A stretch of DNA of 64,000 nt. It comes from Triticum aestivum (lineage: Eukaryota; Streptophyta; Magnoliopsida; Poales; Poaceae). Every line of letters begins with the position of its first letter. Position 1 is the stretch's first letter. Location: NCBI RefSeq assembly GCF_018294505.1, contig NC_057812.1, forward strand, positions 58,321,012 through 58,385,011, written 5' to 3'. The notes under the pieces were generated by a model. It was given only the letters and a program-made list of their open reading frames with translations. It was not told the origin of the DNA and searched no databases. The translations under genes were made by a program, and so were the position numbers. This document shows positions 1-11,067 of this stretch, one piece after another.

Positions 1-265
1 TTCCTTTTATGCTTATTGGTGGGTTTTTGTTCTTGGTTTGTAATATCATGTTAAGACTTCGTTTCATGGAGATACATTTTGTGTGGAAAATCATGCTTGT
101 TTTATTTGGTGAGGCTGTTCCTTATCAATGCGATCTTAGCTGCTGTGATTTGTGAATTGACATACTCAATGGTTGTAACTCTTATTTTGAAGTTGAATTT
201 ATAGTTTCTTATCTTCCAATAAAGTATATTATCCTCATATATCAAGAGTAGACTATTCTCAGTTA

Positions 266-404
266 GGCCTTGTTCGGTTAATCCTCTCCCCAAGAGGACT
301 GGAGGGGATTGGCAAGGATTGGTTCGTATTTTGACTTATAAGAGGTTTAAATCCCCCTCAAACCCCTTCAATCCACTCGGATTCACACGCAACCGAACAA
401 GGCC
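266..404. mobile_element. Tourist-like MITE in a COX5B intron
   Basis: A 139-bp non-coding element has perfect 14-bp terminal inverted repeats (ggccttgttcggtt at the left, its reverse complement at the right). It is flanked by the trinucleotide TTA on both sides (263-265 and 405-407). A TTA target duplication with GGCC-type ends is the PIF/Harbinger (Tourist) pattern. It lies upstream of the first visible COX5B exon, so inside an intron if that gene extends leftwards. It has no coding capacity. Confidence 0.85.
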
Positions 405-643
405 TTAGGATGGTGAAGTGCTTAGATGTCCCTGTGTATGCTTGTTTGCTGCAATGACCCCTTTCTGTTTTACCACACTGATTTGCCTGGCCTATTTTCT
501 CATAACTTGTCCATTTGAGACAAATCACTTTGCAGGGTGTTTTGTTGGCTCAACTGTACCTTACATATCATTGTCCACTTTAGTTGTTTTTTCTACTCGT
601 GCGGTCTAACTGAACGAATATGTGTCCACATCCTCATTCATAG

Positions 644-1130
644 GAAGATCCAGCTATCATTCAGTCATACTTTGACAAAAGGATTGTTGGTTGCCCTGGC
701 GGTGAAGGAGGTATATTACCTTGCATACATAATTCCGTCTCCACCAAAGGAGGCTGCGAAATTTCAGTCTTCTCCTGCATCTTATCTAGAAATGATCATC
801 AACCCACCATGAATCTAATTAACTCAAATTCCAAATTTCACCATTTTGCTCCTTTTCAGAGGATGAGCATGATGTTGTGTGGTTTTGGTTGAAGAAAGGC
901 GAGCCACATGAATGCCCAGTCTGCACTCAGTATTTCAAGGTATGTTGCTGTCTTCTGTTGACATAATTTGCTTTTCCTTGTGTGAACTTTTTCTGAACAA
1001 GATACTAAATCATGTATTGCCTCCATGTTTCTGAGCTTTGGAACTAACTTTATTTCTGCAGCTTGAGGTTATTGGGAACGGAGGAAACCCTGACGGACAT
1101 GATGATGACGATGACCACCACCACCATTAA
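644..1130 (+). CDS. COX5B: Cytochrome c oxidase subunit 5b, mitochondrial (3' exons, partial)
   Basis: This is the C-terminal part of the nuclear-encoded zinc-binding subunit Vb of respiratory complex IV, which acts at the mitochondrial inner membrane. Three exons are visible: about 644-710 (EDPAIIQSYFDKRIVGCPGG), about 860-939 (EDEHDVVWFWLKKGEPHECP, then VCTQYFK) and about 1063-1130 (starts LEVIGN, ends in an Asp/His-rich tail before TAA). The CPGG and CPVC motifs carry the zinc-ligand cysteines of the family, and the poly-Asp/His tail is typical of plant COX5b. Introns are GT-AG. The mitochondrial targeting part lies left of the window. By my count the last exon is one base short between the acceptor at 1061-1062 and the stop, so there is either a 1-bp deletion or a counting error on my side. 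Confidence 0.85.
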
Positions 1131-2035
1131 GATCGAAGAGAGGGCATGTCTACTGATGAAACAGTGGACCGGTGCCGATTATTTTTGTTGCTGAGATGCT
1201 TTGAAGCTGTGAAAAACACCAGCTTTTTTGCGTGCCCATAGAGTTTAATACCCATGCCAACCAGTTTGCTGTTCTCAGTTGTCATGACTGGGAAATCAGA
1301 GCAGCAGAGGGCCCTGGAAACATAGTTTTTCTTTTCTTTTTGGGGAATTGCCGCACACGAATAATGTGATTCATTAAACAAACAGTGACTTCCCTTTCAT
1401 TTTCGACCCGCCTTTCATCTAGTCAATAAGGTTTTAATTGCTTCTTTGCGTGGACGGCTCCAATTTTAGTGGCCACATCAACTGTTTTGCTGGTGGGCAA
1501 TTTGTTATCCGTGCATCGTTTTCGCTTTGACGATCTGGATCCATTGTTTGTCCTTCTGATGACGATAAACAGAGCTTGAGGAAACTGTCAATCAAGCTCA
1601 TTTTCTCTGCAACATTTAGTTGTTGGCTGAAGCATTCCAACCTTCAGTTTGGCCAAAATGCAGGCTTCACCAACCACGAATGACAGTGGTGACACCGCAC
1701 TATCCACTGATGTCACTGAAAGGCGTTGAATCCCTCTTTGCTCATCTACTTAACAACTTAACGACTGAAAGCGTGAATGGAATTCTCGACGAAATTCCCC
1801 GTGGCGCGATGCCATTCGTGTCGCGCCAAATCGGTTCTTGGTTTGAACATTTCCTCGCCTGTTGCCTATCCTATTCGAAATTTACGACTCAAGAGAGACC
1901 AGAGGAAAGCTAAAAAGATTTCAAGTTGAGAATGTCGTTATCGCTCTTTAAGATTTAGGGATCGACATTCAACAAGTCAAAACTGGGAGTATGACAACGT
2001 GAAGGAGCTCGGACGATGGTCAGGGATCAGGCGGG
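1131..2035. other. 3' UTR of COX5B and intergenic spacer
   Basis: The first 200-300 bp are the probable 3' untranslated region of the COX5B gene. The rest is ordinary spacer leading to the receptor-like kinase. Short ORFs here show no recognisable protein. Confidence 0.5.
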
Positions 2036-3400
2036 ATGGCGAGGAGAACGGCCAAGGTGCTCGCCGTCGCGGTGGCCAGCACGGTGCTCGTGGCGGCCGA
2101 GGTGGCCCTCTACCTCTGCCTGCGTCTGTCGAGGCCGTTCTACCTCTCCACGGCCGCCGTCCTGGCGGCGACGGTCCTGACGCTGCTGATCCTGCTCCAC
2201 TGCACCGCGGGGCGGGCGGAGCGCATGGCGGCGCGGCGGGCGCTGGACGACGGCGAGGAGCTGCGCGTCGAGTACAGCTACTTCCGCAAGGTGGCCGGGC
2301 TGCCGCGCAAGTTCTCGCTGCACGCGCTGGCGGCGGCCACGGACGACTTCCGGTGCGTGGCCGGGCGGGGCGCCTCGGGCACGGTCTTCCGCGGCGTCCT
2401 CGACGACGGCACCCCCGTCGCCGTCAAGCGGATCTCCGAGGACCGCCCCGGCGCCGCCGGACGCGCCGACAAGGAGTTCCGGGCGGAGGTGGCCGCCATC
2501 GCCGGCGCGCAGCACGTCAACCTGGCCCGCCTCCTCGGCTTCTGCCTCGGCTCCCCGCGCTTCCTCGTCTACGAGTACATGGACCACGGCTCCCTCGACA
2601 GCTGGATCTTCCCTTCCCCCGGCGACGCCGACGCCGACGCCCGCCCGCGCGGCTGCCTGCCGTGGCCGCGCCGCTACCAGGTCGCCGTCGACGTCGCCAA
2701 GGCGCTCGCCTACCTGCACCACGACTGCCGCTCCAAGGTGCTGCACCTGGACGTCAAGCCGGAGAACATCCTCCTCGACGACGGCTTCCGGGGCGTCCTC
2801 TCCGACTTCGGCCTCTCCAAGCTCGCCGGCAAGGACCAGAGCCGGGTGGTCACGGCGGTGCGCGGCACCGCGGGGTACCTGGCGCCCGAGTGGCTCCTCG
2901 GCGCCGGCGTCACCGAGAAGTCCGACGTCTACAGCTACGGGATGGTGCTGCTGGAGCTGGTTGCCGGCCGCCGCTGCGTGCGGCCGGAGGAGGACGGCGG
3001 GTGGTCGTACCTGCCCAAGATCGCCGCCGAGATGACGCGCGCGGGGCGCGTCATGGAGGTCGTGGACCGGAGGCTCTCCTCCGGCGTCGGGGACGCGGAG
3101 AAGGCGGCGGTGCGGCGCGCGGTGCACGTGGCGCTGTGGTGCGCGCAGGAGAAGGCCGGGGCGCGGCCGAGCATGGCGCGCGTGCTGGAGATGCTGGAGG
3201 GGAGGCTCGCCGGGGAGGTGGAGGCGCCGCCGCCGTCGGACACCATCATGGAGGACCTGCTGGCGCTCGGCCACGCGCGCGCGCGCGGCGGCGGGCCGTT
3301 CCGGCTGCCGTCGGCGGGCCCGGCCGGGAGGGCCGCCTCGTCGGCGTCGGTGCTGAGCAAGTACGACTCGTTCGCCATGTCCTACCTGTCAGGGAGATAG
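2036..3400 (+). CDS. Receptor-like protein kinase, At5g20050-like, intronless
   Basis: The 454-residue open frame resembles the small plant receptor-like kinase group typified by Arabidopsis At5g20050. Two hydrophobic stretches (about residues 8-28 and 38-57) precede the kinase, and there is no ectodomain. Kinase landmarks: glycine loop GRGASGTVFRG (110-120), the lysine in VAVKR (131), HLDVKPEN (237-244), DFG (257-259), GTAGYLAPEWL (277-287) and SDVYSYG. The catalytic loop reads HLD rather than HRD, so it is a non-RD kinase, a class common among receptor kinases for immune or surface signals. The substrate and ligand are unknown. The sequence is extremely GC-rich with G/C-ending codons, as in many intronless grass genes, which creates long open frames on the opposite strand and in another frame. 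ATG 2036 is chosen because it gives the membrane segments and kinase in one frame. A Harbinger transposon starts 40 bp after the stop. Confidence 0.9.
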   Translation: MARRTAKVLAVAVASTVLVAAEVALYLCLRLSRPFYLSTAAVLAATVLTLLILLHCTAGRAERMAARRALDDGEELRVEYSYFRKVAGLPRKFSLHALAAATDDFRCVAGRGASGTVFRGVLDDGTPVAVKRISEDRPGAAGRADKEFRAEVAAIAGAQHVNLARLLGFCLGSPRFLVYEYMDHGSLDSWIFPSPGDADADARPRGCLPWPRRYQVAVDVAKALAYLHHDCRSKVLHLDVKPENILLDDGFRGVLSDFGLSKLAGKDQSRVVTAVRGTAGYLAPEWLLGAGVTEKSDVYSYGMVLLELVAGRRCVRPEEDGGWSYLPKIAAEMTRAGRVMEVVDRRLSSGVGDAEKAAVRRAVHVALWCAQEKAGARPSMARVLEMLEGRLAGEVEAPPPSDTIMEDLLALGHARARGGGPFRLPSAGPAGRAASSASVLSKYDSFAMSYLSGR

Positions 3401-3440
3401 CGTTCCTCTTCATGCACAGTCGGGTCAGCTATTAACCTTA

Positions 3441-5508
3441 GAGCATCTCCAACATGCGCGCCAAACTAGCGCCGCGCCGCAAAATTCCCTCTTTTAGCGC
3501 GCGCAACCAGAATAGCTGCTTCAGCGGGCACGCGAAAACCGCGCGCGCGGCATACGTAGTCCAGCGGGCGGGCCGAAACGCAATCGTGCGCCGCTTATTT
3601 GCTGCGCCCGCTCCCGCGCGCTGGACTCTCGCGCGCTCGCTCGCACCTCGCACCCCCCCTCCAGTCGCGCTGCCGCCGCCGACCGCGCCATCCGGCGACC
3701 GTTCCGGCGCTTTCCCGGCCTATCCCCGCCCCACGCGCGCTTTCTCCGCCCCCCCTCTAGGCCCGCCGCCCCGCGCGCGTGCTGATCGCCGACGAACAGC
3801 GCCCACTAGGTGTTCGACAAAACGCCTAGAAGGTATGTATTGCTCAAAAGCCATGAATTTCATGCATGTTGATTGTAGTTTTTTATTTATAGCATAGTAT
3901 TCAATATTGTAGATGAGTTCGTCGTATGATTCTTCCGAAGAAGAATTTGATATGGAAGAGGAGGAGGATCTTGCAATGATCCTAGCTATGCATATTAATA
4001 AAAAAACCGAAACACGGTGGTTCGGTTATGGATCGACAAAAAAATTGGAGGGATAGGATCGATGCCCACAACAGATTGATCAGGCATTATTTTGCGGAGA
4101 ATCCCACATACCCCGAGTCATATTTTCGTCGCCGGTTTAGGATGAGCACCGAGTTGTTCAGGCGCATTGCAGAGAAACTAGCGAGCCATGACCGCTTTTT
4201 TCAGCAAAGGAGGAATGCCGCCGGAGAGCTTGGGCATAGCACCTTTCAGAAGGTGACAGCCGCTTTGCTTATGTTGGCATACGGTATACCGGCTGATCTA
4301 GTTGATGATCACTTGGCTATGGGTGAGAGCCAAGCCATCATGTGTGTCAAGCGCTTCGCTGTCGGAATTGTGCAAGTGTTTGGCAAGGAGTATTTGAGAT
4401 CTCCCAACGCTGAAGACGTCGCAAGGCTTTTAGCGATGAACAAAGCTCGCGGCTTTCCTGGCATGCTTGGCTCAATAGATTGCATGCATTGAACTTGGAA
4501 GAATTGTCCAAAGGCATGGCATGGGCAATTCCACGGTCAAAAAAAGGGTTCCACTATAATCCTTAAAGCGGTGGCCGATCAAGAGACTTGGATTTGGCAT
4601 GCATTCTTTGGAATGCCTGGATCTTTGAATGACATCAATGTTGTCAACCGGTCACCACTGATGAGTAAGATTGCAAATGGGGAGTTGCCACTGGTGCAGT
4701 TTGTAGCAAATGGTCGTACATACAACTATGGCTATTATCTAGCGGATGGCATCTATCCAAAGTGGCAAACCTTTGTCAAACCGTTGAAAAAGCCAGAAGG
4801 TAAGAAAAATCTTGATTTCCACAATGCTCAGGCGGCGGCTAAAAAAGATGTGGAGAGAGCTTTTGGGATTTTGCAAGCCCAATTTGCTATTGTGAGAGGA
4901 CCGGCTAGATTTTGGGATCAAAAGATGCTTTGGTACATAATGCACGCTTATGTGATCATGCACAACATGATCATCGAGAATGAGCGTGACCAAGATGTAG
5001 ACTACTCTCAGTATGAGCTCTTGGGATATCCCGTGCGAGTGCGACGGAGGGCTGAAAGGGTGGCCCATTTTGTTGCCTCCTATCATGCCATTCGACGTCC
5101 TGCAGCGCATAATGATCTTCAGAAGGATCTCATTGAGGAGTGGTGGGCATGGAATGGACGACAAAGAGCATCATAATTTGTGCGTTCGTTATTGTATTGT
5201 TAAACTATTTGTTGTGTTTAATTGCACTATTTGTTGTATTAAACGATAAACTGTTTGTTTGAGTTGTAATAAACGAAATTGAACTATTTTTTTGTTTGTT
5301 TTTAATTTTTTTGCTTTTGTTTTTGAATGCATATGTTGTTTGTGCGAGTCACGCGCGCTGCATTTTTGCGCGTTGCTGGAGCGGCGCGCGCGCTGCATTT
5401 TAGCGCGGCTGCTGGAGCCAGCGCTGCGCGCCGCGCCAAACCAGGCGATGTGCGCGCGGCATACGTGTTTTTTGCGCGCGGCGCGACCGGCGCCTGTTGG
5501 AGATGCTC
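3441..5508 (+). mobile_element. PIF/Harbinger DNA transposon, 2.07 kb, complete ends
   Basis: Terminal inverted repeats begin gagcatctccaacatgcg at the left; the right end is the reverse complement of gagcatctccaacaggcgcc. The element is flanked by TTA duplications (3438-3440 and 5509-5511). The ends are strongly GC-rich and share the subterminal word gcgcgcggcatacgt in the same orientation near 3543 and 5452. The interior holds one transposase gene with two lesions, and I see no separate Myb-like second ORF. The element is therefore structurally complete but probably unable to mobilise itself. Confidence 0.92.
3913..5176 (+). pseudogene. PIF/Harbinger DDE transposase, disrupted
   Basis: This is a DDE superfamily 4 transposase of the plant PIF/Harbinger type. 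The natural start is probably ATG 3913, followed by an acidic stretch. After an A7 run (4000-4006) the frame must shift by one base to join the main body, which is open from ATG 4028, so one extra A is likely. The body reads to SIDCMH and stops at TGA 4490-4492, where the family has tryptophan (TGG). The same frame then continues to 5176. The three acidic catalytic positions are visible: D in GSIDCMH, D in PGSLNDINVV and E in DVERAFGILQ. An N-terminal helix-turn-helix region (about 4090-4200) precedes the catalytic core. With one frameshift and one nonsense codon it is unlikely to yield active enzyme. The lesions are few, so the insertion is fairly recent. Confidence 0.88.
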
Positions 5509-5511
5509 TTA

Positions 5512-8500
5512 AACTACATTTGTGGGTGAGACTTGTGTTGACATGGCATGGGGTTAGACTGTGATTAGTCAATTGGTCCGCCACGGAGGCGGTCCACTTG
5601 TCACTTGTGAAGGAAAATTTGTAGGCATTGCCACATGGCACGCTGCTTTGTACCGAAGCGATGACTATTCAACCTCGGGAGCATGGAGGATGAAACAAGA
5701 GGGCGGAGATCAAAATTAGGGTTTAGGGTAGGCGATGAGGAGGAGGCCGGCGGTGAGGGGAGGGTAGTCGATGGCACAATTCCGGTTAGTATGCCCGTTT
5801 GATTGTGTCATTTTCACGCACCTAGTTTTCTGAAGGTTGGACACAAGGTAATTTATAATTTGCTACAAATCCATTACTAAATGTTTGTTGAAATTGGCCT
5901 AATCTTTGTAAGGGTTGTTTGTTTTGAACACTAGCCTTTAAATCCCTAGATTATTGTCCATGATTCGCGGGCATAGATTCCTCTTGACGTTGAGGTTAGA
6001 GTTTGCAGGGTATGTCGATGTGGCAGTAGCGCCGGCTTACCTTTGCAATTGAGTTCCCCAGCCTCATCTTTGTCATGTTAGTGCACCCCTCCACTGTCGA
6101 GGGTGAGGCAAGTAGCTAACATTACATGGTATAGATACATCATACATGAGCTGACTATAGTGCTTACAAAATAAAGACTAAAGGAGACAAGTAAATCTTC
6201 AACATCTTCAAGCCCTTTCTTCTTCCATGATACGATCTTGTACTGCGAATACCAACGAAGGTTCTTCCATAATTTTAATTTTGAGCTGCAATGCCAAGGC
6301 TTTGTGCACGCATGCAGCCATTAAAGTAATCAACCAACATCGGCAAGAGTACCAACACCGATATTTCAGGGAAAAACAACCGAACAACTTGGTCGACGTC
6401 ATTGGGAGCCGAAAGAACGAATCACCATTGTTGAGGACATAGTAGCCGGGACAGATATTGCGAGGACAATCCTCCTCGCGGCACCCGTGAGGAAAAAAAT
6501 AATCCAAAATCGATCTGGTGAAGCAAGTTCTGAAGAACCATACCTAGACAAATATAATCTTTCAACACCACCATTGACGCAGGGAAGGAGATCTCGTCGT
6601 CGAACCAAGGGCTGAAAATTACTTATTGTAGACGAAACGATCTCTATTGAAGAAGAAGACAGCTACCAAAACCCCAATCCAATCTATTGAGAAACACTAA
6701 CTTTATTGAAAACTCCACTCATAGACCGGGTTCCCGACCCCTCCCGACGCCGGTGAGGCCGGCCGGAGGAGGAGGAACAGACCTATGGTGGTGGAGACGG
6801 AGGTGGTGGCAGCGGCTAGGTCCCCACAGGGGAGCTCTCGTACGAACGGGTAGACGAGGCATGTGAAAATTAACAGAGGTCAGACTCTTGGATACATGAC
6901 TCTTCCGGCTATGACCACTTCTTCTCCACGGCGATGTTTGGCACAACCGTAGCCTTGATGACTTCTCGTCCATGATCAACAACGATAAGCTAGCTCTGGA
7001 AGGAACAACGAGCTACCGACGCATCGGGGATTTTAATGTAATTATTTTATTTTCCAGAGTTGTTTATCCTTCTTATTTGACTAGTAATCACAACACGTGC
7101 ATGTGCACGTGTACCCCATTAAGGATGCATATGCATTATCCATAAATATAGGTAGGCTGAAATTCTGCCTTCAACAAGCACAAGTTTAAGCTAGTTGGCT
7201 GCTCTGACAAGTTACAAAAGGATTATTTGTAAACCAATCGGGCAACTGCCCCTGATCCAATTCTCCATTGAATGGAAGGGCATTACCTACCGGTCTTAGA
7301 ATACACAACAGTGAAGAATACATCTGTAATTGCGTAGCAGTAGCACATGCGTTTGCAACTCTCTAGTTCTAGCCTATCACCCTCTCAATTTCACACGGAT
7401 CAAATAAGATAGCATTTTTGCTGTTGGTGGCAGGGCCTTTGAAGTAGGCATAGAAGGGCTGGTGTTGAGGCTGGCAGTAGCAGAAGACAGGAACAACAAC
7501 CTTTCTTCGCTTCATTATTTGCTCAATATTTTTACCTTGAAGAGATAATTATGTTCTGAGACCGGTGCTCCTCGGGGGACTTGACGTGTCACTCACCTGT
7601 GGCATCATAAAGATGCTATAATTGTCAGAAAAAAATCTGAATTTTAATAGATGTCAAGAGATCAAATGAAAACACATGCATAACGAAAATATCAAAACAA
7701 ACCATCATGAAGTAACAATACTACACTAAATGTGTACAATGGAGGAAATATGACACATACTATACTACTAACAAAAAGCGCCAATATTGTAACCAGATGA
7801 TGCAATAATCATAATAAGCTAAGAAGTGGCAAATGCACAAAATGATCAAACTATGCATCATTTACCTATGCATGTGTATTCTTCAACCACATAATATGTC
7901 GTCTGTGCAATATACACAAAAATAATAATTTGATTTCTTTATCAGCATGGTACATATTATAATATAGTGTGTCTATCATCTTGATAGAAAACACTACAAT
8001 ATATGAATAAATATATTGCAAGATCGACATCCTTCAAATTGCTGCTTAAAAAGATGGTTGAGTTTTTCTACTGTTGGCAAAAGGTGCAACTAAGCAGAGA
8101 ATCATATACAAGGATACGTAATCCTATTGACTCTGCAATACCGGGACAGTGAAATGGTGAAAGAAACTCATGATGAACAACCTACATAGAACCCCATACC
8201 TCTATCCTATATCCAACACCCAAAGTAGGATTATACTACATGATAGCTCGTCCGTCGTTGCAAGGAACAATCTTGTAGTAAACATTAACATGAGCTGAAC
8301 AATTTTGAAGTTAATTGTATAGCATGGATAATATAAAAGGGATCAAAGCTATAATTCAAGTGACAACCATGGCAACCAGAAGAGACCATTTCAGGCATTG
8401 GATGTCCTTAAGAAGGTCCTTGAAGTTCTTCTCAAACAGCTTCTACAGGGTCTGCGGTTGCCTCAGTCTGTGAAGGTCGTTAATCAAAAGCAAACTATAC

Positions 8501-8655
8501 TGGTCCTATATATGGCAATGTGAAAAAACTACCGGTTAGAAATCATTATTTTATTGAATCTCACATGTATTTTTCTTTCTAGCTCTTTTCTCCTTATCCT
8601 GCTCCCTGAGCTCTTCTTTAGCACAAGGTAAATTCAGTAGTTGTACAGAAATTCC
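5512..8655. other. Spacer without a recognisable gene
   Basis: About 3.1 kb. A GC-rich patch near 5680-5780 contains AAACCCTAA-type words (read on the minus strand) like a plant 5' untranslated leader, but no convincing coding frame follows. Minus-strand ORFs at 6208-6608 and 6719-6982 have no motif I recognise. A short plus-strand stretch near 8385-8480 reads like protein but is too short to name. No RNA gene is seen. Confidence 0.4.
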
Positions 8656-8663
8656 ATCACAAA

Positions 8664-8841
8664 CAGGGGCGGATCTACCTCCTGGCGACCCTGGGCAGCT
8701 GCCCGGGCTGCTCCGGCCATTCTCCACTAAGTAGTTCACATAAACCATGATTAGTATCACTAATTACACGGGCAAATGCTGGACAATGTCACTGTATGTA
8801 GGCTTTGCCCCGGCTCCTTGAGTTGGCTGGCTCCGCCACTG
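8664..8841. mobile_element. hAT-type MITE (178 bp)
   Basis: The ends are caggggcgga at the left and tccgccactg at the right, which pair as imperfect inverted repeats. They are flanked by near-identical 8-bp duplications, atcacaaa (8656-8663) and atcacgaa (8842-8849). An 8-bp duplication and CAGxGGCGGA ends fit a non-autonomous hAT element related to the one at 24148-24337. Confidence 0.7.
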
Positions 8842-8849
8842 ATCACGAA

Positions 8850-10160
8850 TGAGTGTTCAGTATAAGGAACCAGTTTTGGGATCCACACCATGCAAATTCG
8901 AATCTACTCCGGTCATATAAATTACAATCCACGTCAAATAAATTATCAAGAAATTAAAAGGATTGTAACCTTCAGCCTCCCCTGCGCATCCAAGCTACAG
9001 GACCTTTCACGGTTCCACCGAATTGCACTTTGTTACTACTGAAAGTCTGGAACCCAATTCTCCTGAAACTATTTTTTTTTCGTCCTATAGTGTAACAAGA
9101 TGTCACCAAATACACACACAAGAGCCTGTTACCAAATACACACACAGAAGCTTGGAATCACCGGCTACCACATGGATCCAATCCAGGGTGTGCGTGGTGA
9201 GAAGAGAGGGTGGATGGATTAACCCTTACTGCAATGTGGAGGAAACTTAACAAAATGCATTTCCTTCTTCTTTATTATATTTCAGATTATATATTAACTC
9301 CATGGCATCAAAATTCCCGTGCTACAGGAAGCATTCCAAGAGCCTCATCATCTGCACCAACTGAACCTCTTATGAATCAGCAGAATACATGAAGCTCATA
9401 CCGGCTGCTCTGGAACATAGTCTATCATCTATGAATAGGTCATAATTGTATAAGGGGAGGCTGCTCCAGAAAGTACTAAATGTAGGTTGTTGATCAATTA
9501 AATAATTAAACATAAAAAAGTCTGATATTTGAGTAATTGTGACCCAAGCAGAAAACTTTTATTGTTTATGAATTCTCAACAATTCCTATTGTACAGTGAG
9601 TCATGCATGAACAAAATCCCCTAAGCAGAACCCTAATGTAGGACTATAGAACCCAAATGCATGAACAAAAACCGCTGCACAGTTCAGCAATAGGAAATTA
9701 AAGAAACCGAATCATGTAGTAAAGATGCATATTCTTTGAATATGATGCTTAGCTTGGTCTGATGCTTGCAGTTTCAAGTATTCGAGATGAATAATTTGGT
9801 GGCCAAATCTGTCAAGATATGGGCGGGAAGAAATATTTACTACTTGCAATTAAACATTCCTCTGAAGGAGAGGGAGGGTCCTCATTCCTCAAGCCGTGTG
9901 TGCAACGTTTTCCTCGCCAGAGAAGATGTGAAGAAGGTGGTGTCAACCAGAGCGCCCATGGCGGCTCTCCGGGAAATTCGTACATGCACACAAAGTATGT
10001 GATTCCCTATAGGCTGTATAGACAGGTTTATGCCAATAGTAGCATTCACATAATTTCGCTGATGAAACTAATCTAACTAATCAGTCTGTCCAAATATTTA
10101 GGATATATTGCGCATCTATTACCACCTAGTTGATCAATCCCTTTGGTTGAAAGTGTAAAA
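8850..10160. other. Spacer, no gene seen
   Basis: AT-rich spacer. Short ORFs (for example 9023-9250 and 9766-10076) lack recognisable domains and are not supported as genes. Confidence 0.4.
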
Positions 10161-11067
10161 GAAACTTACTTGCATTAGGCCGTCGGGAAGCAAAAGAGGA
10201 CGGCTCCAACGGCGGCGACCCATGGCGAAGGGCCGGCGGGGTGGGGCGACGGGCGTGGAGACCCACGGCGATGGGCGCGGCTGCGGGAGGCGCGGCAAAG
10301 GGCCGGCGGGGCGGATCCCGGGGCGACGGCCGCGGCTGTGGGAGGCGGCTCCGGGCGCGGCGGGGCGGCTCCTGCGGCTAACGGTGGCGCGAGGCTGCGG
10401 GAGGAACGGCGGGGCGGCGAACGGCGCGGGAGGAGGAGGGGTCGAGAGAGGTCGAGGAGGGGGCGAGAGACGTGCGGGGAGGAGGGGGCGAGAGAGGTCG
10501 TGCAGGGAGGAGGGGAGAGGTCGTGTTGTCGTGTGCGGGCAGCGGTTTTTTTTCCTAAACGGCAGGCAGATTAGCGATCGATGGGTTTGGCTCCTGGTTT
10601 GTTTGCGTTAAACACCGGAGGATTAAGAGCCATTAGATCTTGTTAATGGATGGGTCTGATTGTTTGTTTCTCCACCCTCTCTTCTTTTTATAGGGGTAGT
10701 AGATTAATAGATACCAATGTTTTTTTAAGAAAAAAAATCCAATTGGATCGATGATCGATCGGTTGCTGGGAACTGAATTTTCCCTTAACACTAACACTGG
10801 ATTCTCATACTGAATTTTCCCTTCACACTAACCCTGAATACTAGAAGCAAGGGAACTGAATTTTGTGTCCCTTCACACACATTGCAAACTCCACACTGAA
10901 ACACCAAACACACAGCAAATTACAACATCTACTTGGATACCTCTAATACAGTAGAACTACCTGTACATTTCTGCTGGACAGTGTATAAATCTTGGAAGCT
11001 CTACGCCTCTTAACGCACACATTTCCTCCTGGCACTACAACTCCCAAGGAAGGTTCAAATTAAACCA
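10161..11067. other. GC-rich block and 3' flank of WAK A
   Basis: Positions 10161-10550 are a very GC-rich, Gly/Arg-encoding, low-complexity block (repeated gcggg and gagagg words). Its ORFs are compositional artefacts. The rest, to 11067, is the probable 3' untranslated and downstream region of the minus-strand WAK A gene. Confidence 0.4.

Noticed and set aside
2027..3274. 415-residue open frame on the minus strand over the receptor kinase
   Set aside because: It is antisense to a clear kinase. Its His/Arg/Ala-rich composition is the shadow of G/C-ending codons.
1999..3435. 478-residue plus-strand frame overlapping the kinase
   Set aside because: Arg/Gly-rich nonsense frame caused by high GC; the 2036-3400 frame has all kinase motifs.
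3454..3897. 147-residue ORF at the left of the Harbinger element
   Set aside because: GC-rich subterminal sequence without domains, and it runs from the terminal repeat inward.
6208..6982. Minus-strand ORFs of 69-99 residues
   Set aside because: No recognisable motif, no splice-linked partners.
8385..8480. Protein-like stretch (RPFQALDVLKK...) on the plus strand
   Set aside because: Too short, no neighbouring exons recognised; naming a family would be guesswork.
10222..10611. Gly/Arg-rich ORFs near 10.2-10.6 kb
   Set aside because: Low-complexity composition, no conserved motif, overlapping frames equally open.
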